A stretch of 64,000 nucleotides of DNA from Aedes albopictus (GCF_035046485.1 NC_085137.1:478975396-479039395), one strand, 5' to 3'. Shown: positions 25,287 to 36,599, numbered from the stretch's first letter. Program-made: numbers and translations. The notes: generated by a model from the letters alone, not told the origin.

Positions 25287-25288
25287 TA

Positions 25289-25513
25289 GGGTATCGCGCT
25301 ACTTGGGCGGTGGTTTTCTTCGTCTGTTATTTTCATCTGTTTTCCACTGTAACTCGGTCAATTTTGAACCGATTGACTTGAAATTTTGTACACGGGTAGA
25401 TACTATACCTATCTCACCGCATTCCAAGAATTGTGTCAATTGGTTCAAGATTGACTGAGTTATAGTGGAAAACAGACGAATATAGAAGCCACCGCCCAAG
25501 TAGCGCGATTCCC
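25289..25513. mobile_element. 225-bp palindromic MITE with TA duplication
   Basis: The ends gggtatcgcgctacttgggc and its near-perfect inverted copy gcccaagtagcgcgattccc enclose a mostly palindromic interior. TA flanks it at 25287-25288 and 25514-25515, the duplication made by Tc1/mariner-type transposases. No open frame belongs to it. The frame 25299-25742 (-) runs through it and into the 12-bp repeat. Confidence 0.8.
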
Positions 25514-25519
25514 TATCCC

Positions 25520-26755
25520 AGGATTTTTTCGAGCTTTTCTCTGAGATTTTCCCAGGAGTTAAATTCAAAATTCCTCCAGGAGTTTCCTTTGGTATTTCTT
25601 TGAGAACTTTTTGTAAAATGCATCCAGGAAATCCTTTCGCGATTCTTGCAGGAGTTTCTTCAGTGATTTCTCCAGGAGTACTTCTTAATATTTCATAGAC
25701 AATTTCTTTCTGGAGTTTTCTACGTGTTACTTTTGACATCATTACTGAGGTACCTGCAGATATTTCGCAGAGTTCTTCAGGGATTCCTTCTTTTGAGATT
25801 CTGAGGTTTCCTCAGAACTTTTTCTTAGGTTAACCAGGAATTCCGTCTGGTATACCTGCATAAGTTTCTTTTGGGATACGTCTTGGAATTCTGTCTGTCA
25901 TTTCTCACGAAGTTTTTTCTGGGGTTTCTCAAAGAGTTCACTCTGGGTATCCTTTGCTGAGAGTTTCTACTTCTGTGATTCCACCAAAAGTTTCTTCACC
26001 GGTTTCCCCTGGAATTCTTTCTTGGGTTCCTCCAGGGTTGTCGCTGTGAATATCCAGGAGTTGCTTCTGTGATATCTCCAAGAATTCTGATTAAGATTCG
26101 TCCAGCAGTTTCTTCAGTGATGTATCCAGGAGTTTCTTCTGAGATTCATCCAGAAGAAGCTCCTTCTGGGATTTCTCTAGGAATTCTATTTGGGACTTCT
26201 TCTTGAATTCTTCTAGACGTTTCCTCTGTGATTCCTCTAGGAGTTCGTTCTAAAATTCTGCTGGACTTCTCTAGGAACTCTTTTTGGGTTTCCATTCCAG
26301 CAGAACTACTTTCGAGTGTTATCCATTAACTCTATCCGGGAATTCACCATGACCTTCTTCTAGAATACGCAATGAAGTTCCTTCACGGGTTCTTCCCATA
26401 ATTCATACTTGTATTCCCCCAGGTTTTTGTTCATAGATTACCTGAGATTTCTTCCGAGCTTCGCTCAGAAATTTATTACTGAACTGCGTCAGGAATTAAC
26501 TCCGGGATGCCTATAGTTTTGTTTTTGAAGATTTCTTTTACTATTACTTTAGCAATGAATAGTTCCCAGGATTTCTTTCGCGGTTTCTTCAGAATTTATC
26601 CATGGATTCCTTCAGAAATTATTTCTGGGATTTCTCTAGCAATTCGGTCTGAAATTCTTAACGGAAATTCTTGCAAAATTCCTCCAAGAATTTCTTCTGA
26701 GATTTCTCCAGAAACTTTCCCGGGATTCCTCCGGAAGTACTAACAGTAATTGTTG
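25520..26755 (-). repeat. 12-bp repeat tract (CCA form)
   Basis: Variants such as tcctccaggagtttcc and ttcttcagtgatttctccagg run through the block. Its polarity is opposite to that of the block left of the MITE. Part of it (about 25550-25740) parallels 23230-23400. Confidence 0.65.
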
Positions 26756-26759
26756 CAAG

Positions 26760-27480
26760 TTTTTCTGGACTGGTAAACCCTGATAAAAAATATCATAAAA
26801 ATACGATAAATTTTATTGTTACACCATTTTTTTCGAAAATTATTTACCATTGAACGTATTGTAATTTGCACAGCACGTATACGGCAACAAGATACGGCAG
26901 ACTTCCGAAAATTTAAACAAACGCACAGAAATATGTTTAATGCTTTATATGTTAAATTTTCCCTGCAGAATACATATGTTTTGTTCTTAAATGTATTGAA
27001 TTTCGGTCGACAAAAGGGTACTTTGAGTTACTTACGTTTAGTGGCTTATAGCAATTCCGTTCCGTCCGGAATGTGCAGGCGTACGGTATCTTTGTAGATC
27101 CTGTATTTTCAATTAATTTTACAATCACTGTTATGTAATATGAATTAAGCAATTTACCTGTTTCTAGCAAGTACAAATTTGCGGAATTGATGTTTTATGT
27201 GTTCGCCAATTATGGTTCACTTCTGTTTGTGATGGATTTTTTTTTTGTTAATTTACGTTTACAAAAAGTATTCCTTTTTAGTTAGGTTTACCTATCACTT
27301 AGCATCCATTCACCACTCCGTATCCGTACTACTTTTAGGTTTAATTTAATCCAATTCAATTTTTATAATTAGATTTAGTTTTAGATAAATTTCTAGCAAT
27401 AGTCCTTAGATATTACACTATTAGATCTTAATGCACACGGTATCAATCTGATTTTATTTTTATCCCTTCTTTCTCTCCCT
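26760..27480. other. AT-rich sequence, nothing recognised
   Basis: No repeat unit or convincing gene is visible. If the candidate exon at 27481-27615 is real, the left part would be its 3' untranslated region: on the minus strand, aataaa-type sequence follows the stop within about 35 bases. Confidence 0.3.
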
Positions 27481-27615
27481 CTATTTATTGGTATCGGTAG
27501 TCTCGCTGTTGTTCTGATGCATATTCTCCTGTTTCGCTGTACCAGTGGCTGCGGCTCGTTGGTGGGGGCTGATTGGTAACGGAGGCGCGTTCGCAGATTG
27601 CGGAACACTCACCAT
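27481..27615 (-). CDS. Candidate C-terminal coding exon (weak)
   Basis: The minus strand is open from ATG at 27615 to TAG at 27481, giving 44 residues that begin MVSVPQSANAPPLPIS and end SETTDTNK. The composition (P, A, Q, N, T) resembles a disordered protein tail. A possible acceptor, gaacaatag, lies just before GGGTGATGG, so the frame may be entered by splicing and the ATG may be internal. AATAAAA follows soon after the stop on the minus strand. No domain or homologue is recognised, the polypyrimidine tract is poor, and the neighbouring frame is also open. It could be chance. Confidence 0.2.
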   Translation of the reverse strand: MVSVPQSANAPPLPISPHQRAAATGTAKQENMHQNNSETTDTNK

Positions 27616-27619
27616 CACC

Positions 27620-28537
27620 CCTATTGTTCTATATCATTCAACGAATGGTAAATGGCACTTTTACAATAAAAATGGTGGTCGTTATGTATCTTAACCATAA
27701 AATTTTGAGAAAATTTTCATACATTTTTTACGAAAAACAATAGAATGTATTGTATTTTTATGAGACATTTTCAGGGCAATTTTCAAAAGAAAACATAAAA
27801 TATATCCTAATGTTTTTTCATTGCCATTTGTCACCTCCCCGTAAGAAGGCCGCATGAGACGGAGACAAAATAGGTTAAAGAGGGGCTGGAGGTACTGATC
27901 CCTACACCCAGGTACCTGTACCAGCCTAAATATTGGTTCGAATACACTGGAACCATTCACGAAGTATTACTCGGGTCATCCATAACAAACAAAAGCATAC
28001 ATTTCACATGCAAATAATAAAAGAAGGTGTATTTTAGTACTTACTCTATTGCTGCTTATTCTAAGGGCTGTACTTATGTTAATCTGTGTGTTCGTCAGTG
28101 TGTTCCCCCGTGTATCCCTCGGCGACTGCTGGACAACAGAGCTGCCCGGACAAAATGTTTGCCAGCACCATGCTGGCTGCTCCATCGCTGCTCTGCTGTT
28201 TCGCCATCGCACCAGGCAGGGTTCACACTGCCGTAGGAACTTTTGGTAGTCATAGAAAGGCCGATCTCACTACACCCCACTCTACTCCATCATTACTTCT
28301 TCCATCATGGCTGGGAATCCGTAGCCGTTATACATGCTCACGGCTATGCTTGGTAAGAATCACTGATCCCGCACTTTCCCGGAATTCAAAGCACAAACTT
28401 CACCACTTTTACCTCACAATTTACGATCTAGTGATCAATCAACTATCGGTCAGGATTAATAATTCTAGCGCGACGACACTGCCTACTTTACGATTAACCG
28501 AAAACTACAATTAATTGGATGGCGTCAAATGAATCGT
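27620..28537. other. Unique sequence with overlapping open frames, no gene called
   Basis: Around 27980-28300 several frames on both strands are open at once (28086-28514 on plus, 27976-28280 on minus), which reflects local GC content. No domain, signal peptide or splice pair is clear in any of them. Confidence 0.3.
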
Positions 28538-29091
28538 TGTTACAATAAAAATACAATAATATTTGTTGTTATTTGTAAGCAGTTTTCGCTTTTGAAAATC
28601 CATAAAATTTATGTTTCCCGTTATCATTTATATCCAGCATTTACTAGCACTAACGGCTGCCAGAATGATATGCACAGTTTATGGTAAGAACCAAACACTC
28701 TGATGTCTGTCTGCTATGTATTGCTTAGCAGCTGTTGATAAGATCTATCATCAATCTTTTCAAATAACTGCCAAATATCACAAGTCAGACCTCAGGTCAT
28801 ATGATCCATACCATAAATCGTTCACAATTTATATGGCCATTAGTACCTGTGCAAAATTGAAATGAAATGTAATTGTTTTACACCTGACACGAATGCACTT
28901 CGGTGTAAAGTGTCATTAATTGAATAAAAAAAATAGTACCTGTAAATGCTGGAGAAAAATGTAACTGAGAAATATGAATTATATGGTTTTTCAAAGGCGA
29001 AATCTGTTTACATAACAACAAATATTATTGCATGTTTATTTTAACACCGGTTCAATTGATCCCATTAAACTAATTGTATTTGTATTGTAAC
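28538..29091. mobile_element. Inverted-repeat element, about 550 bp
   Basis: The left end gttacaataaaaatacaata and the right end ttgtatttgtattgtaac are inverted. Longer arms share aataatatttgttgttat, ttttcgcttttgaaaa and ccagcatttac with their complements. The right arm has an extra segment near 29040-29075. No target duplication is visible. Confidence 0.55.
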
Positions 29092-29914
29092 TAATGGTAG
29101 TTTACTATTTACTAGATTCTTTTAATTTAGTGAAAAGCAATAGAAAATCATTGTTCATCTTTTTCTTATTGTAACGTCCTCACTTGGATAAACTTGCTTT
29201 TCAGCAAGTTTTCTATAAATACTTCCTCAGTTATTAGTTGAGAGCTTCATCTGCCAACACGGTTTGACGTCTGTCAGTCGTTGCAGTTTTAGCGATTAAC
29301 ATTCGATAACTAAAACATCTACTGTACTAAAATTTAAAATGAAAACAAAAAAAAATATGTCAAGTGATTGTGTATTTGATTATACAGAGTAGAACAACAT
29401 GATCCAAGCAACAATAATATATATTGTTATTTATTTGTTACGAATTGTTTTATATGTGATTGAGAAATAAACCCTTTTTTAATAAAAAGTCCATGAGAAC
29501 TTTGCATACACTTTTCCAACTGTATAAAAATTACTTAAAATAATTTTTACTGATAGTAATTTTAAATTATTAAAGAACTATTAAAAAACATTCGAATCAA
29601 TTAGTCACTAATAAAGCTAATGTTCACTTATTGTATGAGCTATATGAGCTTGAATGTAAAAAGTAACAATATATCTACTGTTTGTTTTATTGTGAACAAT
29701 AAAACCAGTCATATGTTAACAATATTTACCATGCAATGAATGGTATTTTTTATCCGGGAATAGCCTTATTATTTAACCAGTGGTACACGCTGTTTAGTGA
29801 ATCCCTCTAATTTGGAGCTTGAAATCTAAGAAAAAATATTCATTGTCACAATAAATTTTCGAAATAAACTGTTTTTTTTTAGTGAACCCTTCATTTATCC
29901 TCCAACTGTTGCAG
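29092..29914. other. AT-rich sequence with a SINE-tail fragment (about 29170-29270, minus)
   Basis: The segment ttattgtaacgtcctcactt... through cctcagttattagttgagagcttc is the reverse of the 3' part of a tRNA-derived SINE (compare 31345-31470). The rest is AT-rich with no gene. Confidence 0.45.
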
Positions 29915-30126
29915 AAACCTCCAGGAGCTGATCGCGAATCCCATAACCACCAAAATCAATCTCGAGTGCCATCCAGTTTACCATCCCTGCAGGGGCTTTA
30001 CAAGTGCTACGCGTGAAAATTTGGTTTTCGTTCGTAGGGATACCATGTGCGTTCGCCTCGCATCGAAAGGGCGCTTTCTATTGAGAGAAGGGCGCAGCAG
30101 CATCGCGACCCACGTTTCTAGCGTAG
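29915..30126 (+). CDS. Candidate internal exon (weak)
   Basis: A pyrimidine-rich stretch ends ccaactgttgcag at 29914, and gcgtag|gtacgtaat gives a donor after 30126. One frame (codons from 29916) is open for 70 residues, starting NLQELIANPITTKINL, and stops at once inside the presumed intron, as expected for a coding exon. No family is recognised and codon bias cannot be judged, so it may instead be a non-coding exon or chance. Confidence 0.25.
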
Positions 30127-31344
30127 GTACGTAATTTAAAATTATTTTTCGTACCCTTCAACCGTATAATGGTAGTTTTGGAGAGCCGAAAAAAAAATGA
30201 AGCATTCTTCGCGGTCGGTGGCTTTCCGCTGTCGATGAATTTGTTGCAAAATCCGATTGAAATAATTTCGCTGCCGCGGGATTCGCCGTTTTGAGAAGCA
30301 ACAACGCCGGTGCGCGCTGCGGGCTAAAATGTGTTTAGTTTGGTAATTGAATCTGATTCGTTCGATTTTTTTCGTTCCTGCCTCCCTCTGCTTTCAGTCG
30401 TAATTAAAATGTATTGTGCTCTACATAGCCCGGTTTTATTGTTGAACATAATAAAAGAAAACCGAAAAATGCAAATTTTAATCGCTTGTTTCCCGATGTC
30501 AGGAGATGATGGTGGCCGGCTCGACTCAGCTAAACAAACCGCGGACTCCCTTCAGCTGGTTGTTGGAATCGTGACCGAGCATCGGTTGTATCTTTCTCCA
30601 TGCTGTCGCTTCTGTTCGTAATGTAGAGAAAAATATTGCAACACGACGACGACGACGATGCTGGATGGTTTGACCCATCCGTCGAGTGGAACGGAGGAAG
30701 CGACGACATAGCAGGAAATACACGGGGCGACTAAATTGCCCTTAAACTGACTGCTACCGCGCGCGATGCTACTGGACTACTGGAAGTGACTCCGACGACG
30801 GGCTGGGGTTTGCCGAGCGAGCACCCACGATCAGACTTGGTTCGGCATTTGAATCTGGCTCGAGGAGGTTCAGGCCTGCTTAATAGGTTGGGGGAGAGCT
30901 AAGCCATCACAGTGCCAGGAGCAAAACCGCCCAAGAAGACACGAATTCGTGTTTGCCGATTGTTTTTCCTTCTGCAGAAGAGTGGAATCCGTGAGGGTCC
31001 GATAAATTATAATAATCATATTACGAGTAATATGTTTATTATTGTGGAAAAATGTATCGACAATGCAATGGACAGGAAAAGTAAGTCGACAACGTCGTTG
31101 GCGATGGCGACAACGGTGACTGAATTGAAGGTAAACAATAACTATTGCATTGAATTAGTAAGATATGATGCACTAAAGTGGAGTTGGATTTGCATTTGAG
31201 ACGTGGGAATATAGATGTAGGGCCATATTTCGAATGATTGACTGAATAAAAATAAAATCACGTTTCTTATAGAAATGTTAAGGTGTCCCAGTCCTAACAT
31301 TAAATACATTAGAATTAAGTTTTGTACTTAGAAGTCTTAGCTAC
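30127..31344. other. Mixed-GC unique DNA, no gene called
   Basis: The 30180-30330 and 30480-30960 parts are relatively GC-rich, with gacgacgacgac near 30640. The frames at 30331-30621 and 30912-31199 have no recognisable domain. It could be a promoter or untranslated region, but no core promoter set stands out. Confidence 0.3.
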
Positions 31345-31475
31345 TCCTCCTCTTCTTGGCGTAACGTCCCCATTAGGACAAAGCTGCTTATTAGCTTAGT
31401 GTTATATAAGCACTTCAACACTTATTGACTGAGAGCTTATTCTGCTAATGACAATTTTGCAAATGGTCAAATTGG
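31345..31475 (-). mobile_element. SINE 3'-half fragment
   Basis: It reads in reverse as the 3' part of a tRNA-derived SINE: cctcttcttggcgtaacgtc, aggacaaagctgctt, gcttagtgtt and actgagagctta. The tRNA-like head is missing. Confidence 0.6.
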
Positions 31476-31559
31476 CAAATTTTATTATCTTGTAGTATGA
31501 GTCACATCCGGGAAATGGTTGAAGCATTGTTTACTTACTTTCATTCCTGAGCACCCATG

Positions 31560-31820
31560 GTGGGGGAGAGGGCCGAATCGAAAAATCTTCATCCTGGGCG
31601 ATTGCCAGCTATCGCCTTGACTTGTGGCCAGGGTAATTTTCTGTCGACTTCCTTTATTTCTTTGTTGAGGCTGCGCCACTATGAGCCTCTGCTGGGCCTA
31701 CCTATGATGTGATTGTGAGGCCACCATGCACGAATTATATACCGGAGGCATTTATTGATGAAGACCAGCTGCCATTTAGTTTTCTCCACGGATACACACC
31801 AAGTTTCACTGGCATACAGT
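31560..31820 (-). pseudogene. Non-LTR retrotransposon 3' end, truncated
   Basis: On the minus strand 31820-31700 encodes LLYASETWCVSVEKTK followed by FINKCLRYIIRAWWPHN, the conserved region after the reverse transcriptase palm in an RTE-like LINE family. Further on, about 31680-31590 encodes the C-terminal LNKEIKEVDRK-type stretch, with a deletion between the two. The 5' side stops exactly where the (AGCAT)n array begins. The same motif (LLYASEIW) ends the larger LINE copy at 36598. Confidence 0.7.
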
Positions 31821-32450
31821 AGCATAGCATAGCATAGCATAGCATAGCATAGCATAGCATAGCATAGCATAGCATAGCATAGCATAGCATAGCATAGCAT
31901 AGCATAGCATAGCATAGCATAGCATAGCATAGCATAGCATAGCATAGCATAGCATAGCATAGCATAGCATAGCATAGCATAGCATAGCATAGCATAGCAT
32001 AGCATAGCATAGCATAGCATAGCATAGCATAGCATAGCATAGCATAGCATAGCATAGCATAGCATAGCATAGCATAGCATAGCATAGCATAGCATAGCAT
32101 AGCATAGCATAGCATAGCATAGCATAGCATAGCATAGCATAGCATAGCATAGCATAGCATAGCATAGCATAGCATAGCATAGCATAGCATAGCATAGCAT
32201 AGCATAGCATAGCATAGCATAGCATAGCATAGCATAGCATAGCATAGCATAGCATAGCATAGCATAGCATAGCATAGCATAGCATAGCATAGCATAGCAT
32301 AGCATAGCATAGCATAGCATAGCATAGCATAGCATAGCATAGCATAGCATAGCATAGCATAGCATAGCATAGCATAGCATAGCATAGCATAGCATAGCAT
32401 AGCATAGCATAGCATAGCATAGCATAGCATAGCATAGCATAGCATAGCAT
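31821..32450 (+). repeat. Perfect pentanucleotide array (AGCAT)126
   Basis: There are 630 bases of AGCAT without a single change, equal to 126 units. No frame on the minus strand contains a stop, so three overlapping 226-253-residue frames of LCYAM repeats appear (31679-32486). They are artefacts. It abuts a LINE 3' end on the left and a foldback on the right. A second, short array lies at 57754-57800. The assembled length may not equal the true length. Confidence 0.98.
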
Positions 32451-32452
32451 AG

Positions 32453-33221
32453 TAGCGTGGTTCAAAAAATCGTTTTTGCTCCACACCGCTTATTCGATTT
32501 GTAACCAGATTCTATGCTTTCTCCCAAAATTTGAACTCATTTGGTTGAAAATTGAGACTGCACAAGCCCTTCAAAGTTTGTATGGGAATTACTATGGGAA
32601 AACGATGTTTTTCATTCAATCGACCATAGCATTTCCCCAAGTGCTCTAGAGTATTAGTTGACCCTTGGTTCTCCTAGGCTACTCGATCAGCTACAACTTT
32701 GCCGAAGACCGCATTCAAATCGGATGGCTCATTAATTAGTTATCGATTTATATCCAACTAGACAAACTTTAGTAATGATCCTCAAGCTTCCCAGCAGGCA
32801 ACATTGCTGCATATGGCGCCAAAGATAGAACACTGAAATCATGGCTACTATGTTTCACTGCAAAATGCAGTGATGCGCACCAATTAGTTTAACCATCATG
32901 GGTAAAGATTTCGATTCTGGATAAAAATCGGTAACTAATTAATTAGGCATGCGATTTGAATGCGGTCTTCGGCAAAGTTGTAACTTATAGAGTAACCTAT
33001 AAGCATCAAGGGTCAACTAACGCTCTAGGGCACTTGGGGAAATACTACGGTCGATTGAATGAAAAACATCGTTTTCCCATAGTAATTCCCATACAAACTT
33101 TGAAGGGCTTGTGCAGTCTCAATTTTCGACCAAATGAGCTCAAAATTTGGGAGAAGGCATAGAATCTGGTTATAAATCGAATAAGCGGTGTGGAGCAAAA
33201 ACGATTTTTTGAACCACGCTA
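32453..33221. mobile_element. Foldback element, about 770 bp, next to the AGCAT array
   Basis: The termini are tagcgtggttcaaaaaatcg and its inverted copy cgattttttgaaccacgcta. The arms (32453 to about 32765 and 32915-33221) match through ttcaaagtttgtatgggaat, tcgattgaatgaaa and aactttgccgaagac. The flanks atagcatag (32444-32452) and ataccatag (33222-33230) differ by one base and may be an 8-9-base duplication, hAT-like. No transposase is present. Confidence 0.8.
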
Positions 33222-33563
33222 ATACCATAGGCGAGTGTACACATCGTGGGTGGCTATACAGGGTACCCAAACTATCTCCATAAACGATAAGGAAAAGGAA
33301 TATGTATCAGTAGGGTGGGATTGTTATCAGGAGCTCTATTCGAAAATTTAGAGCGCAGTTGACATTAAATTGTGATGGATGGTTTACAGATCTGTTAAAT
33401 GAACTTACCAAGATATTCCTGAAAGAAAGTATATTAGTATACAAAAACAAAAATATAAATAACATTCACATGTGCATATCAATACTGAAGATATTGGAGG
33501 GACTGAAGGATAGAGGCAGCCAATCAATGTTTGACACACAAAAGGCTGAAGAGGAAAAAATAA
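33222..33563. other. Unique-looking spacer, nothing recognised
   Basis: It lies between the foldback and the composite element. The frame 33359-33577 has no domain. Confidence 0.3.
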
Positions 33564-36055
33564 ATCTATATATATAAATATGAATTTCTGTCTGTCTGTC
33601 TGTCTGTCTGACCGCTATGGGTTCGGAAACTACTGGACCGATCGGTGTGAAATTTTGTATGTGGGTGCTGTCGGGGCCGGGGAAGGTTCTTAGCTTGGTG
33701 TGAGACCTCTCCGGTCTTTGGAACGGGGGGCTCTCATACAAATGAAACAGAAATGAGCTGAGAGAAAAGCTCAAAACTCAAAAGTAACAAAACCAATCTA
33801 GCGTGCGGTGCTCCAGTGACCTCAACAATTGTCAAATTTGAATGTTTACCTAAAAAGACAACGGTGGGGCAAACACAGCGGTGGCTGGCCAGGTGGGCCC
33901 CAATAGCCGCAGAGGAAAGGCCGGGAGTTTATGGCCCACGGGGTGTGACAACGGCTTCGTCCCGAAGAAGTAGGCCCGGAATGGGCTGGCAAGGTTGGCG
34001 TCGATAGCCACCGAGGAAAGGCCGTGGTTTCTAACTCCCGTGATTAATCCAAAAATTCCATGTTCAAAAAAATCCTTTAGGAGTCCATCCAATTGTTCCA
34101 TCAAGAATTCGTCTAGAAATTATTGCAGACATGGATTTCTTCAGATTTTTTTATCCAGCGATTCCTACAGAAATTTTTCCAGGAGTTCACTAAGAAAACT
34201 CTCCTGTGATTCCCTAAGGAATTCGTCATGGGGTTTGTTCAGAAATACACCCGGGAATTCCTTCAGTGATTTTTCAGGAACAACTTTCGGGATTATTTCA
34301 AAAATGACACCAATCAATTTTCCAGGGATTCCTCCGGAAATTTCTCCAGGAGATGTTCCAGGATTCCTCTGTGAATTGCTTCAGGGATTCGTTTAAAAAA
34401 TTCTACAGGGATTCGTCCAAAAATTCTTCTATAAAGTTTGCTAGAGATTCCTCTAGAAATTCCTCCAGGTATTCCGCTAGATATACCTCAAGCAATTCCT
34501 CTAGAGATTCCACCAGGGTTTCATCCAGGAACTCCTCCAGGAATTTTTCCAGAAATTTCTACTCCAGGTTTTCCTCCAAGGATTCCTCCAGAGATTTCTC
34601 CAGGAATTGGTTCAAGGGATCCCTCCAGGAATCCCACCAGCATATTCTCCAGGAATTCCTTCAGGAATTAGTCCAGATATTTACCAGAAATCCCTTCAGG
34701 GATTCCTTTAAATATTCTTCCAGAGATTCCTCCAGGAATTCTTCCGATGATTCCTCCAATAATTCATCCATATATTCTACCAAGAATTTATCCTGGAATT
34801 CCTTCAGAAATTCCTCTGGAAATACCTAATGGAATTTCTGCAGGGATTCCTCCAGGAGTTCCTCTGGAGATTTCTCAAGGATTCCTCGAGGAATTCCTCC
34901 AGTGATTCCTCCGGGTATTTCTCTAGCGATACCCCATGAAATTCATCCAAATTCCCGAGAAATTTCTCCAGAAATTCTTTGAAGGATTCCTCCAGAGATT
35001 CTACCTGAAATTTTTCCAGCGATTCTTCAAGAAAATTCTCCAGAAATTCCTCTGCAGATTTCTCAAGGCATTTCTCTAGATATTCCTCCAGGAATTCACT
35101 CAGGCATGTCTCCATGCATTCCTTTAGGAGCTTCTCTAGGGAATCCATTAGAGATCGCTCTAAGAATTCCTCCGAGAATTGTTTTAGGTATACCTCCAGG
35201 CATTCCTCCAGGAGTAACTCCAGGGATTTCAATAGGGATTCCTCCAGGGATTCATCCGGGCATTTCTTCAGGATTTGATTCTTGGACTTTTCCAGAAAAC
35301 CTTTAAGAAATCCACCAGGAATTACCCCAGGAACCCCTGCAGAAATTACCTCAGGAATTCTTGCAGAAATTAATGCAGTTATTCGTTCAGAAATTACATC
35401 GGCAATTTATCCAGGAATTTCTCCAGGAAATCAAGCAGGAAATCATCCTCCACGAGTTTATATACGCATTATTTCAAGAACTCAGGGATTCCTCCAGAGA
35501 TTTCTCTAGGAATTGGTTCATGGGATTCCTCCAGTAATTCCACCAGGATTTACAGACTTTCAAATCACACTGTTCCATTTTCTTTATGGACCAACTGCTA
35601 AAATTTACAACATACCTAAATGTTTCCTTCTTTTTACCGAAGGTTTTTCTTTCGAGTGGTGCTGTTGTGTAGTTTATGGCAGTTGAACTGTGAACTCTTT
35701 AGTAGAGTTGTCCCTTTAAGGTGCTTTAAGTTACATTGATAAAGAGTTGATTAGCAACCAAACGAACAAACAGCATTCTTTATCTGAGACAAATGTATCA
35801 AATGGAAGATAACGTGCCTCTGGAGCCGGCCTTCCAATGTATATACAAATGACATACTCTTTGGAGCCATACAGCTAATTGATTAATGAAATGATCAACA
35901 AGAATTTTGAACGGTTCAATTTGTCCTCATGGTGGGTGGCTATGTTCATATGTAGAACAAGTTAAGAAAATTAACAAAAACATTAGAAAAACTGTGACGT
36001 AGTGCAAGAGCCACAATTAAAATGGGCAATACAAGGTTTGCCGGGTCAGCTAGTA
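33564..36055 (+). mobile_element. Composite 2.5-kb unit bounded by CCGGCAAAC-type termini
   Basis: The left end atctatatatataaatatgaa, followed by (tctg)n, and the right end ggtttgccgggtcagctagta are the two termini of the 304-bp element at 3014-3317, here far apart. Inside are a GC-rich segment with a small duplication (gccgcagaggaaaggccg / gccaccgaggaaaggccg, near 33905-34025) and 1.5 kb of 12-bp repeat. It is either one element that captured repeat DNA or two half-elements that lie in register by chance. Confidence 0.5.
34050..35545 (-). repeat. 12-bp repeat tract (CCA form) inside the composite unit
   Basis: This is one of the best-kept tracts, with runs such as attcctccaggaattcctcc. The plus-strand frames 34353-34829 (SSRN-like period), 34438-34671 (PPGI-like) and the minus-strand frame 34804-35232 (EEFL-like) are by-products of a period divisible by three. 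Confidence 0.85.
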
Positions 36056-36350
36056 AACAAATAAAAACAGAAATCGTTCACAGTAAAAGTCAAAACATTA
36101 AAAAAACAGAAACATCACAAAAACACATCAAGTTTCAACCCATGCTCCCACTTTAGGCAGGAAAATAGCAAAATTAAAACTTGATGTGGTAGATCTTACG
36201 CCGTAACGCACCATTCCAAGGTGATCTACCCACGTTACGGGATCGAAATGGTTGGAATGGTCGTTTTGTCACAAATCCGAATAGTAAACCGTATATATGC
36301 TTTGGTCGTTCAAATAATATCGCTTAATTTACATACGTAACATTTGAATA
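36056..36350. other. Spacer, nothing recognised
   Basis: A short near-palindromic pair (gtagatcttacgccgtaacg / acccacgttacgg) occurs near 36190-36240, but no element can be delimited. Confidence 0.3.
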
Positions 36351-36599
36351 CAGTAGACGTCCGATACATAAATGCAACATGTTTACGTTTCACTTATCGA
36401 ATAATCCGATAACTGCAACAACTGACAGACGTCACATAGCTGTCACATCGCATTGCAACAAAAGTGCATATAAAAACATCGCTGTTGACATTTCATTTTG
36501 ACGGATAGCGGTGCGATAACTGCTACATTGTTGCACTTAGCGGACTTGCAGTTAAGAAACATTGTAGTTGAAGCGTTTGGACCGAGCGAACGTCTACTA
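36351..36599. mobile_element. MITE with CAGTAGACGT termini
   Basis: It begins cagtagacgtccg and ends cgaacgtctacta, inverted copies. The interior has paired ttatcgaataatccgataac-like sequences and ends in frequent cat/tgcaac motifs. TA precedes it. The right end abuts the LINE at 36598, so the right duplication is not visible. It is probably a Tc1/mariner-type MITE. Confidence 0.6.

Noticed and set aside
31679..32486. Three overlapping frames of 226-253 residues made of LCYAM repeats
   Set aside because: They are the stop-free translation of (AGCAT)n. Only the last ~50 residues of one frame are real retrotransposon sequence.
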